A DNA stretch of 64,000 nucleotides from Pseudomonas viridiflava (GCF_003702045.1 NZ_RBTP01000065.1:62001-126000), one strand, 5' to 3'; shown: positions 44,069 through 52,932, numbered from the stretch's first letter. A program made the numbers and translations. Notes: generated by a model from the sequence alone, not told the origin.

Positions 44069-45004
44069 TCAGTCCCGAGCCTGAATACCGCTCTGTTTCA
44101 TGACCAGATTCTTTTCTTTCTTGTATTGCAATGCCACTTCCGGCGCCGGGCCGCTCTGGCCGGTCTCCATCCACTTGCGCAGGCGACTGGCGTCGGCGAA
44201 GTGTGTGTACTTGCCGAAGGCGTCGAGAATGACCACCGACACGGGACGGTTGGCCATTGTCGTCAACAGCACCAGGCAGTGACCGGCCTGGTTGGTGAAG
44301 CCGGTCTTGGTCAGCTTGATGTCCCAGTTTTCCTTGCGAACCAGGTGATCGGTGTTGTTGAACACCAGGCTGTAGGTTGGCTTGCGGAACGTCACAGTCT
44401 TGTTTTCGGTAGTGCTCAGCTCGCTGAGCATCGGGTACTTGCGGGCAGCCATCACCAGTTTGGTCAGGTCGCGGGCAGTGGAGACGTTATAAACCGAGAG
44501 CCCGGTGGGTTCGACGTAGGCCGTATGTTTCATGCCCAGCGCCTTGGCTTTGGCGTTCATCGCCAGAATGAACGCCGGGTAACCGCCCGGATAACTGTGC
44601 GCCAGGCTGGCCGCTGCGCGGTTTTCAGAGGACATCAGGGTGATCAGCAGCATGTCGCGGCGGTTCATCTCGCTGCCGAGCTTGACGCGGGAGAACACGC
44701 CTTTCATTTCCGGTGTCTGGGAAATGTTGACCGGAATGACTTCGTCCATTGACTGCTTGGCGTCCAGCACCACCATCGCCGTCATTAACTTGGTGACCGA
44801 GGCGATGGGTACGATGACGTCCGGGTTGCTGGAGTACAGGACTTTGTCAGTCTGCAGGTCGATGACCATCGCACTGCCGGAGGCCAGGTGCAGGTTGGAA
44901 GGATCGCGATTCAGAGCAGCGGTTTCGTTTGCCAGGATGGAAGTGGAAAAAGCTGAACCTGTAAGTACACATAATAGGCCCAGAACGGACAGACGAATTT
45001 TCAA
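44069..45004 (-). CDS. pbpG: D-alanyl-D-alanine endopeptidase (PbpG, PBP7-like)
   Basis: This 311-residue periplasmic penicillin-binding protein of the S11 peptidase family has the active-site SxxK motif SVTK (Ser69), SEN near residue 128, and KTG in LTKTGFTNQAG near residue 235. A Sec signal of about 26 residues ends SILANE. It trims DD-cross-links in peptidoglycan. The start is a TTG (45004) chosen because GAGTGAG (45013-45019) sits 8 nt away; another TTG at 45010 would be too close. No neighbouring wall genes. Confidence 0.9.
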   Translation of the reverse strand: MKIRLSVLGLLCVLTGSAFSTSILANETAALNRDPSNLHLASGSAMVIDLQTDKVLYSSNPDVIVPIASVTKLMTAMVVLDAKQSMDEVIPVNISQTPEMKGVFSRVKLGSEMNRRDMLLITLMSSENRAAASLAHSYPGGYPAFILAMNAKAKALGMKHTAYVEPTGLSVYNVSTARDLTKLVMAARKYPMLSELSTTENKTVTFRKPTYSLVFNNTDHLVRKENWDIKLTKTGFTNQAGHCLVLLTTMANRPVSVVILDAFGKYTHFADASRLRKWMETGQSGPAPEVALQYKKEKNLVMKQSGIQARD

Positions 45005-45261
45005 GAGCAAGGCTCACTCGATAAGGTGTATTAGTGGAAGGAATAGGCGTAAACCCAGCATTTTAGAAGCAGGCTTCAACCAATGTCGATGGGCGCTGTA
45101 GGGCGTTTCGTCAATAAAATCGGAAAACGCCCTTTCGTTAAGTCGCTGTTAAGTTGGAAAACCGTGCAAAACAGCGGGCACGTTGAATATTCATGGTGTC
45201 TGAAGCTGGCACCGATTAGCATTCCCAGCCATCGAAGATTATGGATTCAAGGAGTCGCACA

Positions 45262-45822
45262 ATGCTCAAGGGGTTTATCGGCAAGGAGTACGTCGTTCTG
45301 GTAATCGCCGCGTCTTTGGTGACCGTACTGCTGTTATTGGCCGGGTTTTTCTTGCGCCCATCGGACTGGGCTGGCTGGATGCAGGCCATTGCATTGATTG
45401 TCGGCATGATGGTCGCCATCGCTGTGCCCGGCATCCAGCGCAAACAGGAGGCTAAGCTCGCCCACAAGCACGTGCGCGATCGCGAGACAGGCTATGCGCG
45501 ACGTATGCAATACCTGTGCGGCGAGTTGAGCGAGCTGCATGCACGCATCAACCTGAACCTTGCGCACCTGCGCGCCAGTGATCGTCATAGCCTTAAGTTC
45601 ACCTTGCAGGACTACCTGCATCGGCTGTTCGAGTCCCACAAACTGGATCTGAACGATGACCGCGTGGTGCTGGCGTACGAGTTGCGGCAGGTGGCCAACG
45701 ACCTGATCGACGAGCTGGACAGCGGTCGCACCGATCGCGTGGTGTTCATGGCGCTGGAAAAGCGTTTGCAGAAGCTGACGCATCGGTGTCAGGTCAACGC
45801 AGCGATGGCAGAGCGAACGTGA
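45262..45822 (+). CDS. Membrane protein of unknown function, 186 aa
   Basis: This 186-residue protein has two N-terminal hydrophobic helices (about 8-30 and 38-58) and a basic, helical C-terminal region (KLAHKHVRDRETGYARRMQYLCGELSELHARI, in shorter segments) likely to face the cytoplasm. AAGGAG lies 6 nt before ATG 45262, so an upstream ATG at 45241 is less likely. No domain was recognised. It stands alone before a repeat region. Confidence 0.7.
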   Translation: MLKGFIGKEYVVLVIAASLVTVLLLLAGFFLRPSDWAGWMQAIALIVGMMVAIAVPGIQRKQEAKLAHKHVRDRETGYARRMQYLCGELSELHARINLNLAHLRASDRHSLKFTLQDYLHRLFESHKLDLNDDRVVLAYELRQVANDLIDELDSGRTDRVVFMALEKRLQKLTHRCQVNAAMAERT

Positions 45823-45877
45823 TTAGGAAGTTCGGGCATGCGGTGAACGCATAAGTCACTGAATAAGAAGGTTCTTT

Positions 45878-46080
45878 GTGGGGGCGGACCGGGCTGCGTT
45901 CCGCTTGTCCGCGAAAGGCCGGTACATCCGACGCAGATACACTAGCTGCGTTTCTGCATTCGCGGACTAGTCCGCTCCCACGAAATTTGCCGCGCGACAG
46001 CGCTACGTCGAAGACGTGGCGAAGCCTCCACAGACCGATGTCTGTTGCGCAACCGCGCTGCGTCAAATACGTGGTTGAGT
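45878..46080. repeat. REP-like palindromic element, family 1, copy D with tail
   Basis: Left arm GTGGGGGCGGACC (45878-45890) and right arm AGTCCGCTCCCAC (45969-45981) flank a spacer like the other copies. The tail GCGCTACGTCGAAGACGTGG (46000-46019) matches the tail beside copy C; a second CTGCGTCAAATACGTGG follows. Confidence 0.82.
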
Positions 46081-46106
46081 CTTCTTCTGTAATTTCAACG
46101 CTCGAA

Positions 46107-46134
46107 TAAAAAAACCGCATCAGTCGATGCGGTC
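46107..46134 (-). terminator. Rho-independent terminator for a minus-strand small gene
   Basis: CCGCATC-AGTC-GATGCGG (46115-46132) is preceded on the plus strand by seven A, which reads as a T tract on the minus strand after the gene at 46187-46369. Confidence 0.8.
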
Positions 46135-46186
46135 AAGGGAGAGTGCGGAGCAACGCACGAAGTACGCCAAGCAACCGGTCAGTGCG

Positions 46187-46369
46187 TCAGCTATCCAAAA
46201 CGCGGCTTTTCAGTTCCTCGGAAAAGGCTTGGGCTACAGGCAATGATGCGAAGGGGCCGCTGACCGGTTCACCATCCTGAATCAGATACCAGCACGCCAA
46301 AAGTCCGCGCTCTCTGAGCGGGGCCGGGACTGCGCTGCCTACCACGGACATGATTTGAACGTTACTCAT
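46187..46369 (-). CDS. Small protein, 60 aa, unknown function
   Basis: This 60-residue protein has a clear ribosome binding site (GGAGG before ATG at 46369) and ends before a dedicated terminator, so it is likely expressed. It contains ACWYLIQDGEPVSGPFASLP followed by a charged helix (VAQAFSEELKSRVLDS). No family was recognised. The motif with one conserved-looking tryptophan and small loops resembles short regulatory proteins, but that is only a composition remark. Confidence 0.65.
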   Translation of the reverse strand: MSNVQIMSVVGSAVPAPLRERGLLACWYLIQDGEPVSGPFASLPVAQAFSEELKSRVLDS

Positions 46370-46506
46370 AGCGACCTCCATCTGTTCATGAGGCCACTTT
46401 ACGGGGTCGACCGTGCAGGCAGAAATCGACGCTCTCAATAGTCGTCATTGACAGCAACGAGGGTTGAATGCGTTGCAGCGCGGTGCAGGGGTGTGCGCAA
46501 GAAATG

Positions 46507-46536
46507 AAAAACCCGCCGGTGAAGGCGGGTTTTTTG
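46507..46536 (-). terminator. Rho-independent terminator
   Basis: AAAAACCCGCC / GGCGGGTTTTTT with a 6-nt loop lies just downstream of the secreted Tyr/Pro-rich protein on the minus strand; it also has T tract on the plus strand. Confidence 0.85.
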
Positions 46537-46539
46537 CTG

Positions 46540-46908
46540 TTACCAGCGGCCGTGTGGGCCATAGCCCTGGTAATAACCTGGAGGCGGGCCGCCGTAAGGA
46601 CGATAGTAGCGTGGCGGCGGTGCCGGATAACGCTCTACAACCTCATACGCTGGCTGGTAATAGACTACCGGCGGCGGAGGTGGCGGTGCGTAGTAGACCT
46701 GCTGCACGGGCTGCTGATAGTAGACCGGCTGGCGTTCGACATAGACCGTTCTGTCACGGCTTGAAGATACCGCTGCGCCCACCACGGCGGCGCCGACCAG
46801 CGCACCTACCACGGCTGGGCCACCCCAGCCACGATGATCGGCGTTCGCCTGACCTGCCAGGGCCAACGCACCTATAAACAAGGCAATCTTGGGGAGTTGA
46901 CGAATCAT
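46540..46908 (-). CDS. Secreted Gly/Pro/Tyr-rich protein
   Basis: This 122-residue protein has a signal peptide of about 23 residues (ending QANADH), an Ala/Gly-rich hydrophobic segment (VVGALVGAAVVGAAV) and a C-terminal low-complexity part with repeated PPP, YYQ and PPRYY. The pattern fits small outer-membrane or surface proteins of pseudomonads, several of which are named only by composition. It has its own terminator and no close neighbour. Function unknown. Confidence 0.7.
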   Translation of the reverse strand: MIRQLPKIALFIGALALAGQANADHRGWGGPAVVGALVGAAVVGAAVSSSRDRTVYVERQPVYYQQPVQQVYYAPPPPPPVVYYQPAYEVVERYPAPPPRYYRPYGGPPPGYYQGYGPHGRW

Positions 46909-47131
46909 GAGTGTTCCTCGCTTTCAACCCGTTGTCGCGGGCCTGCATTAAGCTCAAGCACTGCCACGGGATAACTCTAAGACATCGTTTTTTTTAAAAT
47001 CTGCGAAATCGTTGAGTAAATTTTATGTAAGGTGCTTTCCATCCAGAGGGCCGGACAACTTTCGTCCTGCCGGCGAGGCGCAGTGTACGCCTGGCGAACA
47101 GATTAAATCCAATACCGTTCAGGAGAAAAAC

Positions 47132-47944
47132 ATGGCCATTACTGCCAACAAGGACACCGTATTGTGTATGTCGATGGCAGCGCGCCCGGGAAACTTCGGT
47201 GTGCGTTTCCATAACCATCTTTATCAACAGTTGGGCCTCAACTATTACTACAAGACCTTTGCCCCCAATGACCTGAAGGCTGCGGTGGCCGGTATTCGCG
47301 CGCTGGGCATTCGCGGCAGTGCCGTGTCGATGCCGTTCAAGGAGGACTGCATCGCGCTGGTGGATGAACTGGATGCCTCGGCCGCCGCGATCCAGTCGAT
47401 CAACACCATCGTGAACACCGACGGCCACCTGAAAGCGTTCAATACCGATTACATCGCAGTCGCTCAACTGATGCAAAGCCATGCCGTACCGCACACCGCG
47501 TTTGCGTTGCGCGGCAGTGGCGGGATGGCCAAAGCGGTGGCCTTTGCGTTGCGCGACGCAGGTTTCACCGACGGGTTGATCGTGGCGCGTAACGAGCAGG
47601 CCGGTAAGCGCCTGGCCAATTCCTGTGGCTTTCGCTGGCAGGCCGACCTGAACGATGAGCGACCTGCCTTGCTGGTGAATGTCACGCCTCTGGGCATGAG
47701 CGGCCCGCAGGCTGATGAGCTGGCGTTCGACGAACAGGCCATCGAGGCAGCGCACACGATCTTCGATGTGGTGGCCACGCCTGCGGATACCCCGCTGATT
47801 CAGGCCGCCCGACGTCTGGGCAAGAAGGTCATCAGCGGGGATGAAGTCGCGGCGATCCAGGCACTTGAACAGTTCGTGCTGTACACCGGCATTCGCCCGA
47901 CCGACGAGCAATATCAGCAAGCGGCGGCCTTCGCCCGAGGCTGA
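47132..47944 (+). CDS. Shikimate dehydrogenase-like protein (AroE family)
   Basis: This 270-residue AroE-family enzyme has the N-terminal substrate part with IRGSAVSMPFKEDCI (catalytic Lys in the SMPFK motif) and INTIVNTDG, then a NADP loop RGSGGMAKAVAFALRDAG and the NVTPLGM motif. The canonical AroE N-terminal pattern is modified (MSMAARPGNFGVRFHN), which suggests an AroE-like paralog (for example the SdhL or YdiB type) rather than the biosynthetic enzyme. The ATG at 47132 follows AGGAG; earlier in-frame codons lack one. It is isolated from aro genes. Confidence 0.82.
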   Translation: MAITANKDTVLCMSMAARPGNFGVRFHNHLYQQLGLNYYYKTFAPNDLKAAVAGIRALGIRGSAVSMPFKEDCIALVDELDASAAAIQSINTIVNTDGHLKAFNTDYIAVAQLMQSHAVPHTAFALRGSGGMAKAVAFALRDAGFTDGLIVARNEQAGKRLANSCGFRWQADLNDERPALLVNVTPLGMSGPQADELAFDEQAIEAAHTIFDVVATPADTPLIQAARRLGKKVISGDEVAAIQALEQFVLYTGIRPTDEQYQQAAAFARG

Positions 47945-47956
47945 GCCGTCCGCCTG

Positions 47957-48625
47957 TCAGTGCGGCTCCAGTTTCGCCAGCCGCTCTTCGAGGGCGGCGA
48001 CCCGGGCTTCGAGTGCTTCGATGCGCTCGTTCGACGCCGTACCGACTGCACTGCGCTCGGGCGCAGCCTGGCGATGGGCGAGCAATGCCTGCAGGTCCTC
48101 CGGATCACCCAGGGCGTGCATGTAACGGTCTTCGCGCTGGCCCGCCTGACGCGGTATCAGCATTGCCAGGCCTCTGGCGATCAAGCGCTCCAGTTGATGG
48201 ACGACCTGCTCGGCATCTTCGAAGTCATGCATGCGGTTGCTGCGGGTCAGCAGTTCGCTCACCGTCTGCGGACCGCGCAGCAGGAGCAGGCCGGTCAGAA
48301 TGACCTGCGCAGGCACCAGTTCCAGCCCCTTATCGACCTTGTGTTCCCATCGATCGGCGCGGCTGCCCATCACCAGTCGTGTCAGCCCGCGACCCTCCAG
48401 CGCCCGTAGGCTTTGGCCCACCTGGCCCTGAGTCAGGTTCATGACAGGATCGCGACTGGTTTTCTGGTTGCAGGCCAGCACCAGTGCATTGAGTGTCAGC
48501 GGGTAGGTTTCGGGGTTGGTCGCCTGCTTTTCGATCAGGCAGCCCAAGATGCGCACTTCGACGCTGGTGAGCTGCAAGGCCTCGGCAGTATCGGGCGCTT
48601 CGGTCGAGGAGGGTTCGGTGGACAT
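47957..48625 (-). CDS. YceH/DUF480 family protein
   Basis: This 222-residue protein has two winged-helix-like repeats: LTSVEVRILGCLIEKQATNPETYPLTLNALVLACNQ in successive segments and ALRALEGRGL, followed by a second LLRGPQTVSELLTRSNRM unit. This is the YceH (DUF480) family, conserved and monocistronic in Proteobacteria. The C-terminus is a short coiled coil (EALEARVAALEERLAKLEPH). No regulatory target is known. It ends 12 nt from the AroE-like stop. Confidence 0.87.
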   Translation of the reverse strand: MSTEPSSTEAPDTAEALQLTSVEVRILGCLIEKQATNPETYPLTLNALVLACNQKTSRDPVMNLTQGQVGQSLRALEGRGLTRLVMGSRADRWEHKVDKGLELVPAQVILTGLLLLRGPQTVSELLTRSNRMHDFEDAEQVVHQLERLIARGLAMLIPRQAGQREDRYMHALGDPEDLQALLAHRQAAPERSAVGTASNERIEALEARVAALEERLAKLEPH

Positions 48626-48769
48626 GGACGCTTCCCTGGATAATAACGGTGAATCAGCCTATGGCGTGATGCGTTTTTTTGCCAGTGCGTCAGCACATAC
48701 GTTGAAAAGACTCGCGGTCTTTCGCGCAGGGCAGGTCTATAATTGCGCCTTTATCACTCAGGATATGTC

Positions 48770-49279
48770 ATGTCTATTTCCCTGTATGCCGCTTCGATTC
48801 CTGTCTTTCAGCAGATGCTCAACGCGCTGAGCGATGTTCTGACCAAAGCTGAAGGCCACGCGACCGAGAAGAAAATCCAGCCGCCAGCGCTGTTGCAGGC
48901 TCGTCTGTTCCCGGACATGCTACCGTTTACCCGCCAGGTGCAGATCGCCGTGGACTTCGCCAAAGGGGCGTCGGCGCGTCTGGCGGGTGTCGAGATTCCG
49001 CAGTACGAAGACACCGAAACCAGCTTTGCCGAATTGCAGGCGCTGCTGGCCAAGACGCTTGAATTCATCGGCACCATCAAGCCTGAGCAGGTCGATGGCA
49101 ACGAAGGCATCGAAATCGTGCTGCGTCCCGGCACCGATAAAGAGCGTCGCCTGAACGGTCAGGCCTACCTGCTGAGCTACGCCTTGCCGCAGTTCTTCTT
49201 CCACGTAACCACCGCTTACGACCTGCTGCGCCACAACGGCGTCGAGATCGGCAAGCGCGATTTCATGGGCAAGTTCTAA
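48770..49279 (+). CDS. DUF1993 family protein
   Basis: This 169-residue protein matches DUF1993, a helical protein family. Typical parts are RLFPDMLPFTRQVQIAVDFAKGASARLAGVE (in shorter runs) and PQFFFHVTTAYDLLRHNGVEIGKRDFMG. The start at 48770 follows AGGATATGTC. A TATAAT hexamer lies upstream (48738-48743). Members resemble DinB-type four-helix bundles but lack a known reaction. Confidence 0.85.
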   Translation: MSISLYAASIPVFQQMLNALSDVLTKAEGHATEKKIQPPALLQARLFPDMLPFTRQVQIAVDFAKGASARLAGVEIPQYEDTETSFAELQALLAKTLEFIGTIKPEQVDGNEGIEIVLRPGTDKERRLNGQAYLLSYALPQFFFHVTTAYDLLRHNGVEIGKRDFMGKF

Positions 49280-49436
49280 CCGCCCGTATTCAACGCACAG
49301 GTCCCCTCTGCTGATACCGTTGCGTGCATTAGGTGCAGGCAACGGTATCTGCTTGGCGTCGATTCATTTCTAATTTTCAGCTGTTTAACGCGGGCGCATC
49401 CATTGGATGAGCCGGTGTCGTTGTTGTGGAGTTTTG

Positions 49437-50591
49437 ATGTTACTGCCCATTCTGCTGTTGTCGGCCGCTGGATTCACCGTGCTGACCACAGAGTTCGTCA
49501 TCGTCGGCCTGTTGCCTGCGATGGCCCGTGACCTGGCTGTCACCGTACCGCAGGCCGGATTGCTGGTGACGCTGTTCGCTTTTACGGTCGCAGCGTTCGG
49601 GCCCTTTCTGACGGCGTACTGCTCACGGTTCGATCGCAAGCGCCTGTTCGTCGGCATCCTGATTCTGTTTGGCCTCTCGAATGCGTTGGCGTCAGTGGCC
49701 CCTAACATCGCGGTGATGGGGCTGGCGCGGTTGATCCCCGCGTTGGGCCTGCCCGTGTTCTGGGCGTTGGCCAGTGAAACGGCGGTGGACATCGTCGGGC
49801 CGCAGTTCGCCGGGCGAGCCATTGCCAGGATCGGTTTCGGAATCGTGTGCGCCACCGTGTTCGGCATTCCAGTCGGCACGCTGATTTCCGATGCATTCGG
49901 CTGGCGAACGGCGTTTGCGGCGCTGTCGGTACTGGCCTTCGCCAAGGCATTGCTGCTGACGATCTACCTGCCCCAGACCCTGGTCAAAAAAGAGCCGGTT
50001 TCCATCCTCAGCCAGTTCGGCATCTTGCGCAGCCGACTGATGCTGGGTCATGTGTTGCTGTCGGTGCTGGTGTTCAGCGGCATGTTCACGGCCTACACCT
50101 ATCTGGCCGACATGCTGGAAAGTCTGGCCGGGTTCGATGGCGCGTTGGTGGGCTGGTGCCTGATGGGCTTCGGTGCAGTCGGGCTGCTCGGCAACTCCTT
50201 GGGCGGCCGTATGGTGGATCGTCATCCGTTGATCGCCAGCCTGGTGTTCTGCGCGTTCATGATTGTTGGCATGGTCGCGGTGGTGCCAAGCATTCATTCC
50301 TATGTCGCGCTGGCGTTTGCGCTCGCAGTGTGGGGCGTGACTCAGGCGGCGTTGTTTCTGGTCAGCCATGTGCGTCTGATCAAGGCCGCACCTCAGGCAC
50401 CGGCCTTCGCCGCATCACTGAACATCGCCGGTGCCAACCTGGGCATTGGCATCGGCGCGCTCATCGGCGGCAGGGTGATCGACCACCTGGGGCTGGACAA
50501 CCTGGGCTTCGCTGCGGCTGGCATCATCTTTCTGGCGATCCTGCTGGCCTGGCTATTGATGCGCAGCAGACCGCTCCGGATTACTGCTTAA
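49437..50591 (+). CDS. MFS transporter (drug/sugar efflux type)
   Basis: This 384-residue integral membrane protein has about twelve hydrophobic helices. The cytoplasmic loop FDRKRLFVG near residue 60 fits the A motif of 12-TM drug/H+ antiporters, and LTTEFVIVGLLPAMA is typical of the AraJ-like branch. The ATG at 49437 follows TGGAG. It ends four bases into the end of the convergent NhaR-like gene. Substrate unknown; efflux of sugars or drugs is usual for the branch. Confidence 0.87.
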   Translation: MLLPILLLSAAGFTVLTTEFVIVGLLPAMARDLAVTVPQAGLLVTLFAFTVAAFGPFLTAYCSRFDRKRLFVGILILFGLSNALASVAPNIAVMGLARLIPALGLPVFWALASETAVDIVGPQFAGRAIARIGFGIVCATVFGIPVGTLISDAFGWRTAFAALSVLAFAKALLLTIYLPQTLVKKEPVSILSQFGILRSRLMLGHVLLSVLVFSGMFTAYTYLADMLESLAGFDGALVGWCLMGFGAVGLLGNSLGGRMVDRHPLIASLVFCAFMIVGMVAVVPSIHSYVALAFALAVWGVTQAALFLVSHVRLIKAAPQAPAFAASLNIAGANLGIGIGALIGGRVIDHLGLDNLGFAAAGIIFLAILLAWLLMRSRPLRITA

Positions 50592-51490
50592 TCGCTGTCA
50601 GTGAATAACTGGTTCCGCGCACCTTCGGCAATGGCGACGACGCCGGGGTGCCGGACCTTGCGCTCGACCGTGATGGCATAGAAAGACTCGGTCACGGCAT
50701 TCGTCTGGCCGATGACCCGCACGCCATACTGGCTCTGTACCTCCTCGGCGATCACGCTGGGCGCCACGAAAACGCCGCTGCCTGATTTTCCGAAAGCCTT
50801 CATCAGTGCGCTGTCATCGAACTCGCCGACAATGCGTGGCTGGATTTTTGATTCGGCGAACCAGCGCATCAACCTGCCGCGCACCACCGTCTCCTGGCCA
50901 GGAATCAGCAGCGGTGCGCCATGCATGCAGTGGGGGAAGTCGCCGCATAAGCGCTCAGCCACCTCCCGGGTGGCGAAGAACGTTACGCCGCACTCGCCCA
51001 GTTTCTGGCTGTGGCCTTTGATGTCTAGGTGCTGTGGCATCGGGCTGTCGGAAATCACCATGTCCAGACGCTGAATCGCCAGGTCCGCCAGCAGTCGCTC
51101 AAGCTTGTCCTCGCGGCAGGTGATGCGAATCGACTCCTTCAGATCCATTGTCGGCGCGATCAGGTGATAGACGATGGATTTGGGCACGACGTCCGCCACG
51201 CCGATCCGGAACAGCAATTGCTGTTCATCCGGATGCGAACTCAACAGTGTCTCCAGCTCATTGCCCAGCTGAAACATCTGCTCCGCGTAGGGCAACGCCA
51301 TGCGTCCCGCCTCTGTCATTTCCAGTTGGCGACCCACGCGCTGAAAGAGATCAACGCCCAGTGACGTTTCCAGCAAGCTGATTTGTCCGCTGACGGTTTG
51401 CGGTGTGAGGCTCAGTTGCTCACACGCGCGCACGATGCTGCCGGTCTTGGCCACCACCCAGAAGTAGTGCAGTTGGCGATAATTGAGCAT
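50588..51490 (-). CDS. NhaR-like LysR-family regulator
   Basis: This 300-residue LysR regulator begins MLNYRQLHYFWVVAKTGSI, as in NhaR, the sodium-responsive activator of nhaA. The HTH SIVRACEQLSLTPQTVSGQI and the C-terminal FGKSGSGVFVAPSVIAEEV segment agree. The start was placed at the ATG (51490); an in-frame GTG at 51496 is equally possible. No antiporter gene is adjacent, so it may act on remote targets. It ends convergently with the MFS gene. Confidence 0.83.
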   Translation of the reverse strand: MLNYRQLHYFWVVAKTGSIVRACEQLSLTPQTVSGQISLLETSLGVDLFQRVGRQLEMTEAGRMALPYAEQMFQLGNELETLLSSHPDEQQLLFRIGVADVVPKSIVYHLIAPTMDLKESIRITCREDKLERLLADLAIQRLDMVISDSPMPQHLDIKGHSQKLGECGVTFFATREVAERLCGDFPHCMHGAPLLIPGQETVVRGRLMRWFAESKIQPRIVGEFDDSALMKAFGKSGSGVFVAPSVIAEEVQSQYGVRVIGQTNAVTESFYAITVERKVRHPGVVAIAEGARNQLFTDSD

Positions 51491-51622
51491 GTTCACTGGC
51501 CGATTCGTTAAAACCGAAGTATATCGCTTATAAAATCGAATTTTCCTTATGTTTCCATTTCCCTAGAATGCCTTCCAACGCCGGACACGACACCTCGTCC
51601 GGCTTTGCCCACCGAGGGAAAT

Positions 51623-51865
51623 ATGAATAAATCATTTTGCGCTGTACTTTTGGCAGGTTCGCTGGTGGTAATGGCCGGGTGCGATCAGATTGAGTCGTCT
51701 TCCAAGCAGATGCTGGACACAGCGGCCAATTCTGCCAGGCAGGCGATTGACGAGACGCACCAGGCTGCGACCAAAGCGGTAGAAGAAGCCAAGCAGGAAC
51801 TTTCAGGACTGGAGGCGCCACCAAGCTCCGCTGAATCAGACGGCAAGTCCGGTAAAGAAATCTAA
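51623..51865 (+). CDS. Small lipoprotein, 80 aa
   Basis: This 80-residue predicted lipoprotein has the lipobox VVMAGC (Cys near residue 20) after a hydrophobic segment, then a long helix with repeated Ala/Glu/Gln (SARQAIDETHQAATKAVEEA) likely to form a coiled coil. The ATG at 51623 follows GAGGGAAAT. It lies 38 nt before terC in the same direction and is probably co-transcribed. Function unknown; a periplasmic brace or osmotic-stress lipoprotein is a guess. Confidence 0.8.
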   Translation: MNKSFCAVLLAGSLVVMAGCDQIESSSKQMLDTAANSARQAIDETHQAATKAVEEAKQELSGLEAPPSSAESDGKSGKEI

Positions 51866-51903
51866 CATTCGTTCAACTATTGGCTCAGGCAGGGCAGTGA
51901 TCT

Positions 51904-52662
51904 ATGGAATACCTATTGGAACTCGCGACCAGTCCGGCTGCGTGGATTGCGCTGGCGACGCTGGTCGTGATGGAAGTCGTGTTGGGTATCGACAACCTGA
52001 TCTTCATCTCGATCATCACCAACAAGCTGCCGGAACATCAGCGTGAGAAAGCGCGGAAAATGGGTATCGGCATGGCGCTGGTCATGCGTCTGGGCCTGCT
52101 CAGCACCGTGGCGTACATCGTGCAGTTGACCGAGCCCGTGTTTGAAATGTTTGGCCAGGCGTTCTCGTGGAAAGACATGATCCTGATCGCCGGTGGCCTG
52201 TTCCTGGTCTGGAAAGCGACCACGGAAATCCATCACAGTATGGACGTTAAGACCGAGGAAGAGAAAACCCTGAGCGCCACCGTAGCCCTGACGATGGGCA
52301 GCGCAATCGTTCAGATCCTGATGCTGGACCTGGTGTTCTCGATCGACAGTATCATCACCGCTGTGGGCATGACTGAGCACTTGCCGATCATGATCATCGC
52401 TGTCGTGAGCGCCGTCGTCGTGATGCTGGTAGCGGCCAACCCATTGGCGAAGTTCATCAACGACAACCCGACAGTGGTCATGTTGGCGCTGGGCTTCCTC
52501 ATCATGATCGGTATGACGCTGATCGCAGAAGGCTTCGGTGCCCATGTTCCAAAGGGCTATATCTACGCCGCCATGACGTTCTCGGCAGCCATTGAAGGTC
52601 TGAACATGATGGTCCGCAAGGCCAAACGCAAGAAGGCTGCACGTCTGGCTGCCAACGCCTGA
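51904..52662 (+). CDS. TerC-family integral membrane protein
   Basis: This 252-residue protein has about seven hydrophobic helices. The acidic family motifs MEVVLGIDNLIFISI (near residue 22) and LMLDLVFSIDSIITAVG (near residue 140) lie in membrane helices and are thought to bind a metal ion; the family includes the Alx/YgbE-like Mn2+ exporters and TerC. It follows a lipoprotein gene by 38 nt and ends before a hairpin terminator. Confidence 0.9.
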   Translation: MEYLLELATSPAAWIALATLVVMEVVLGIDNLIFISIITNKLPEHQREKARKMGIGMALVMRLGLLSTVAYIVQLTEPVFEMFGQAFSWKDMILIAGGLFLVWKATTEIHHSMDVKTEEEKTLSATVALTMGSAIVQILMLDLVFSIDSIITAVGMTEHLPIMIIAVVSAVVVMLVAANPLAKFINDNPTVVMLALGFLIMIGMTLIAEGFGAHVPKGYIYAAMTFSAAIEGLNMMVRKAKRKKAARLAANA

Positions 52663-52676
52663 TCGCACCTCGCATG

Positions 52677-52714
52677 AAAAAACGGTCGGCTCGAGCAATC
52701 GGGTCGACCGTTTT
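52677..52714 (+). terminator. Rho-independent terminator after terC
   Basis: AAAAACGGTCG pairs with CGACCGTTTT across a GGCTCGAGCAATCGGGT loop. Confidence 0.8.
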
Positions 52715-52752
52715 GCATTTCAGGGTCAGCCAGAACCGTTTGCAACCCGACT

Positions 52753-52932
52753 TCAGTGCGCGATGGCCTGTCCGGCTTTTGGCGATCTGTCCAGCTTCAA
52801 GCGCTTGGGCGAGGGCGGGGTGACCGTGTGAGGGTGATGACGACGCGACACACGCATCACTCCCCACAACATGGCAGTAGCCACCGCAAGCCACGAGGCG
52901 ACCAACATCACGATTGTCAATTCCAGGCTCAT
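52753..52932 (-). CDS. Small single-pass membrane protein, 59 aa
   Basis: This 59-residue protein has one hydrophobic helix (ELTIVMLVASWLAVATAMLW in two runs) and a basic C-terminal tail (RRHHPHTVTPPSPKRLKLDRS). The ATG at 52932 has GGAGG 7 nt upstream; an in-frame GTG at 52944 is the alternative. It lies convergent to terC. Such small membrane proteins are common but rarely studied. No function is inferred. Confidence 0.65.
   Translation of the reverse strand: MSLELTIVMLVASWLAVATAMLWGVMRVSRRHHPHTVTPPSPKRLKLDRSPKAGQAIAH

Larger units (their letters stand above)
45823..46186. other. Repeat-bearing intergenic region
   Basis: About 360 nt between the membrane protein gene and a minus-strand small gene. 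Contains REP family 1 copy D with a long tail (45878-46080) and a hairpin terminator (46107-46134) for the minus-strand gene. No coding frame seen. Confidence 0.65.

Noticed and set aside
45207..45220. Sigma-54-like TGGCAC ... GC upstream of the 45262 gene
   Set aside because: The GG to GC gap has nine bases instead of ten, so the spacing is not permissive.
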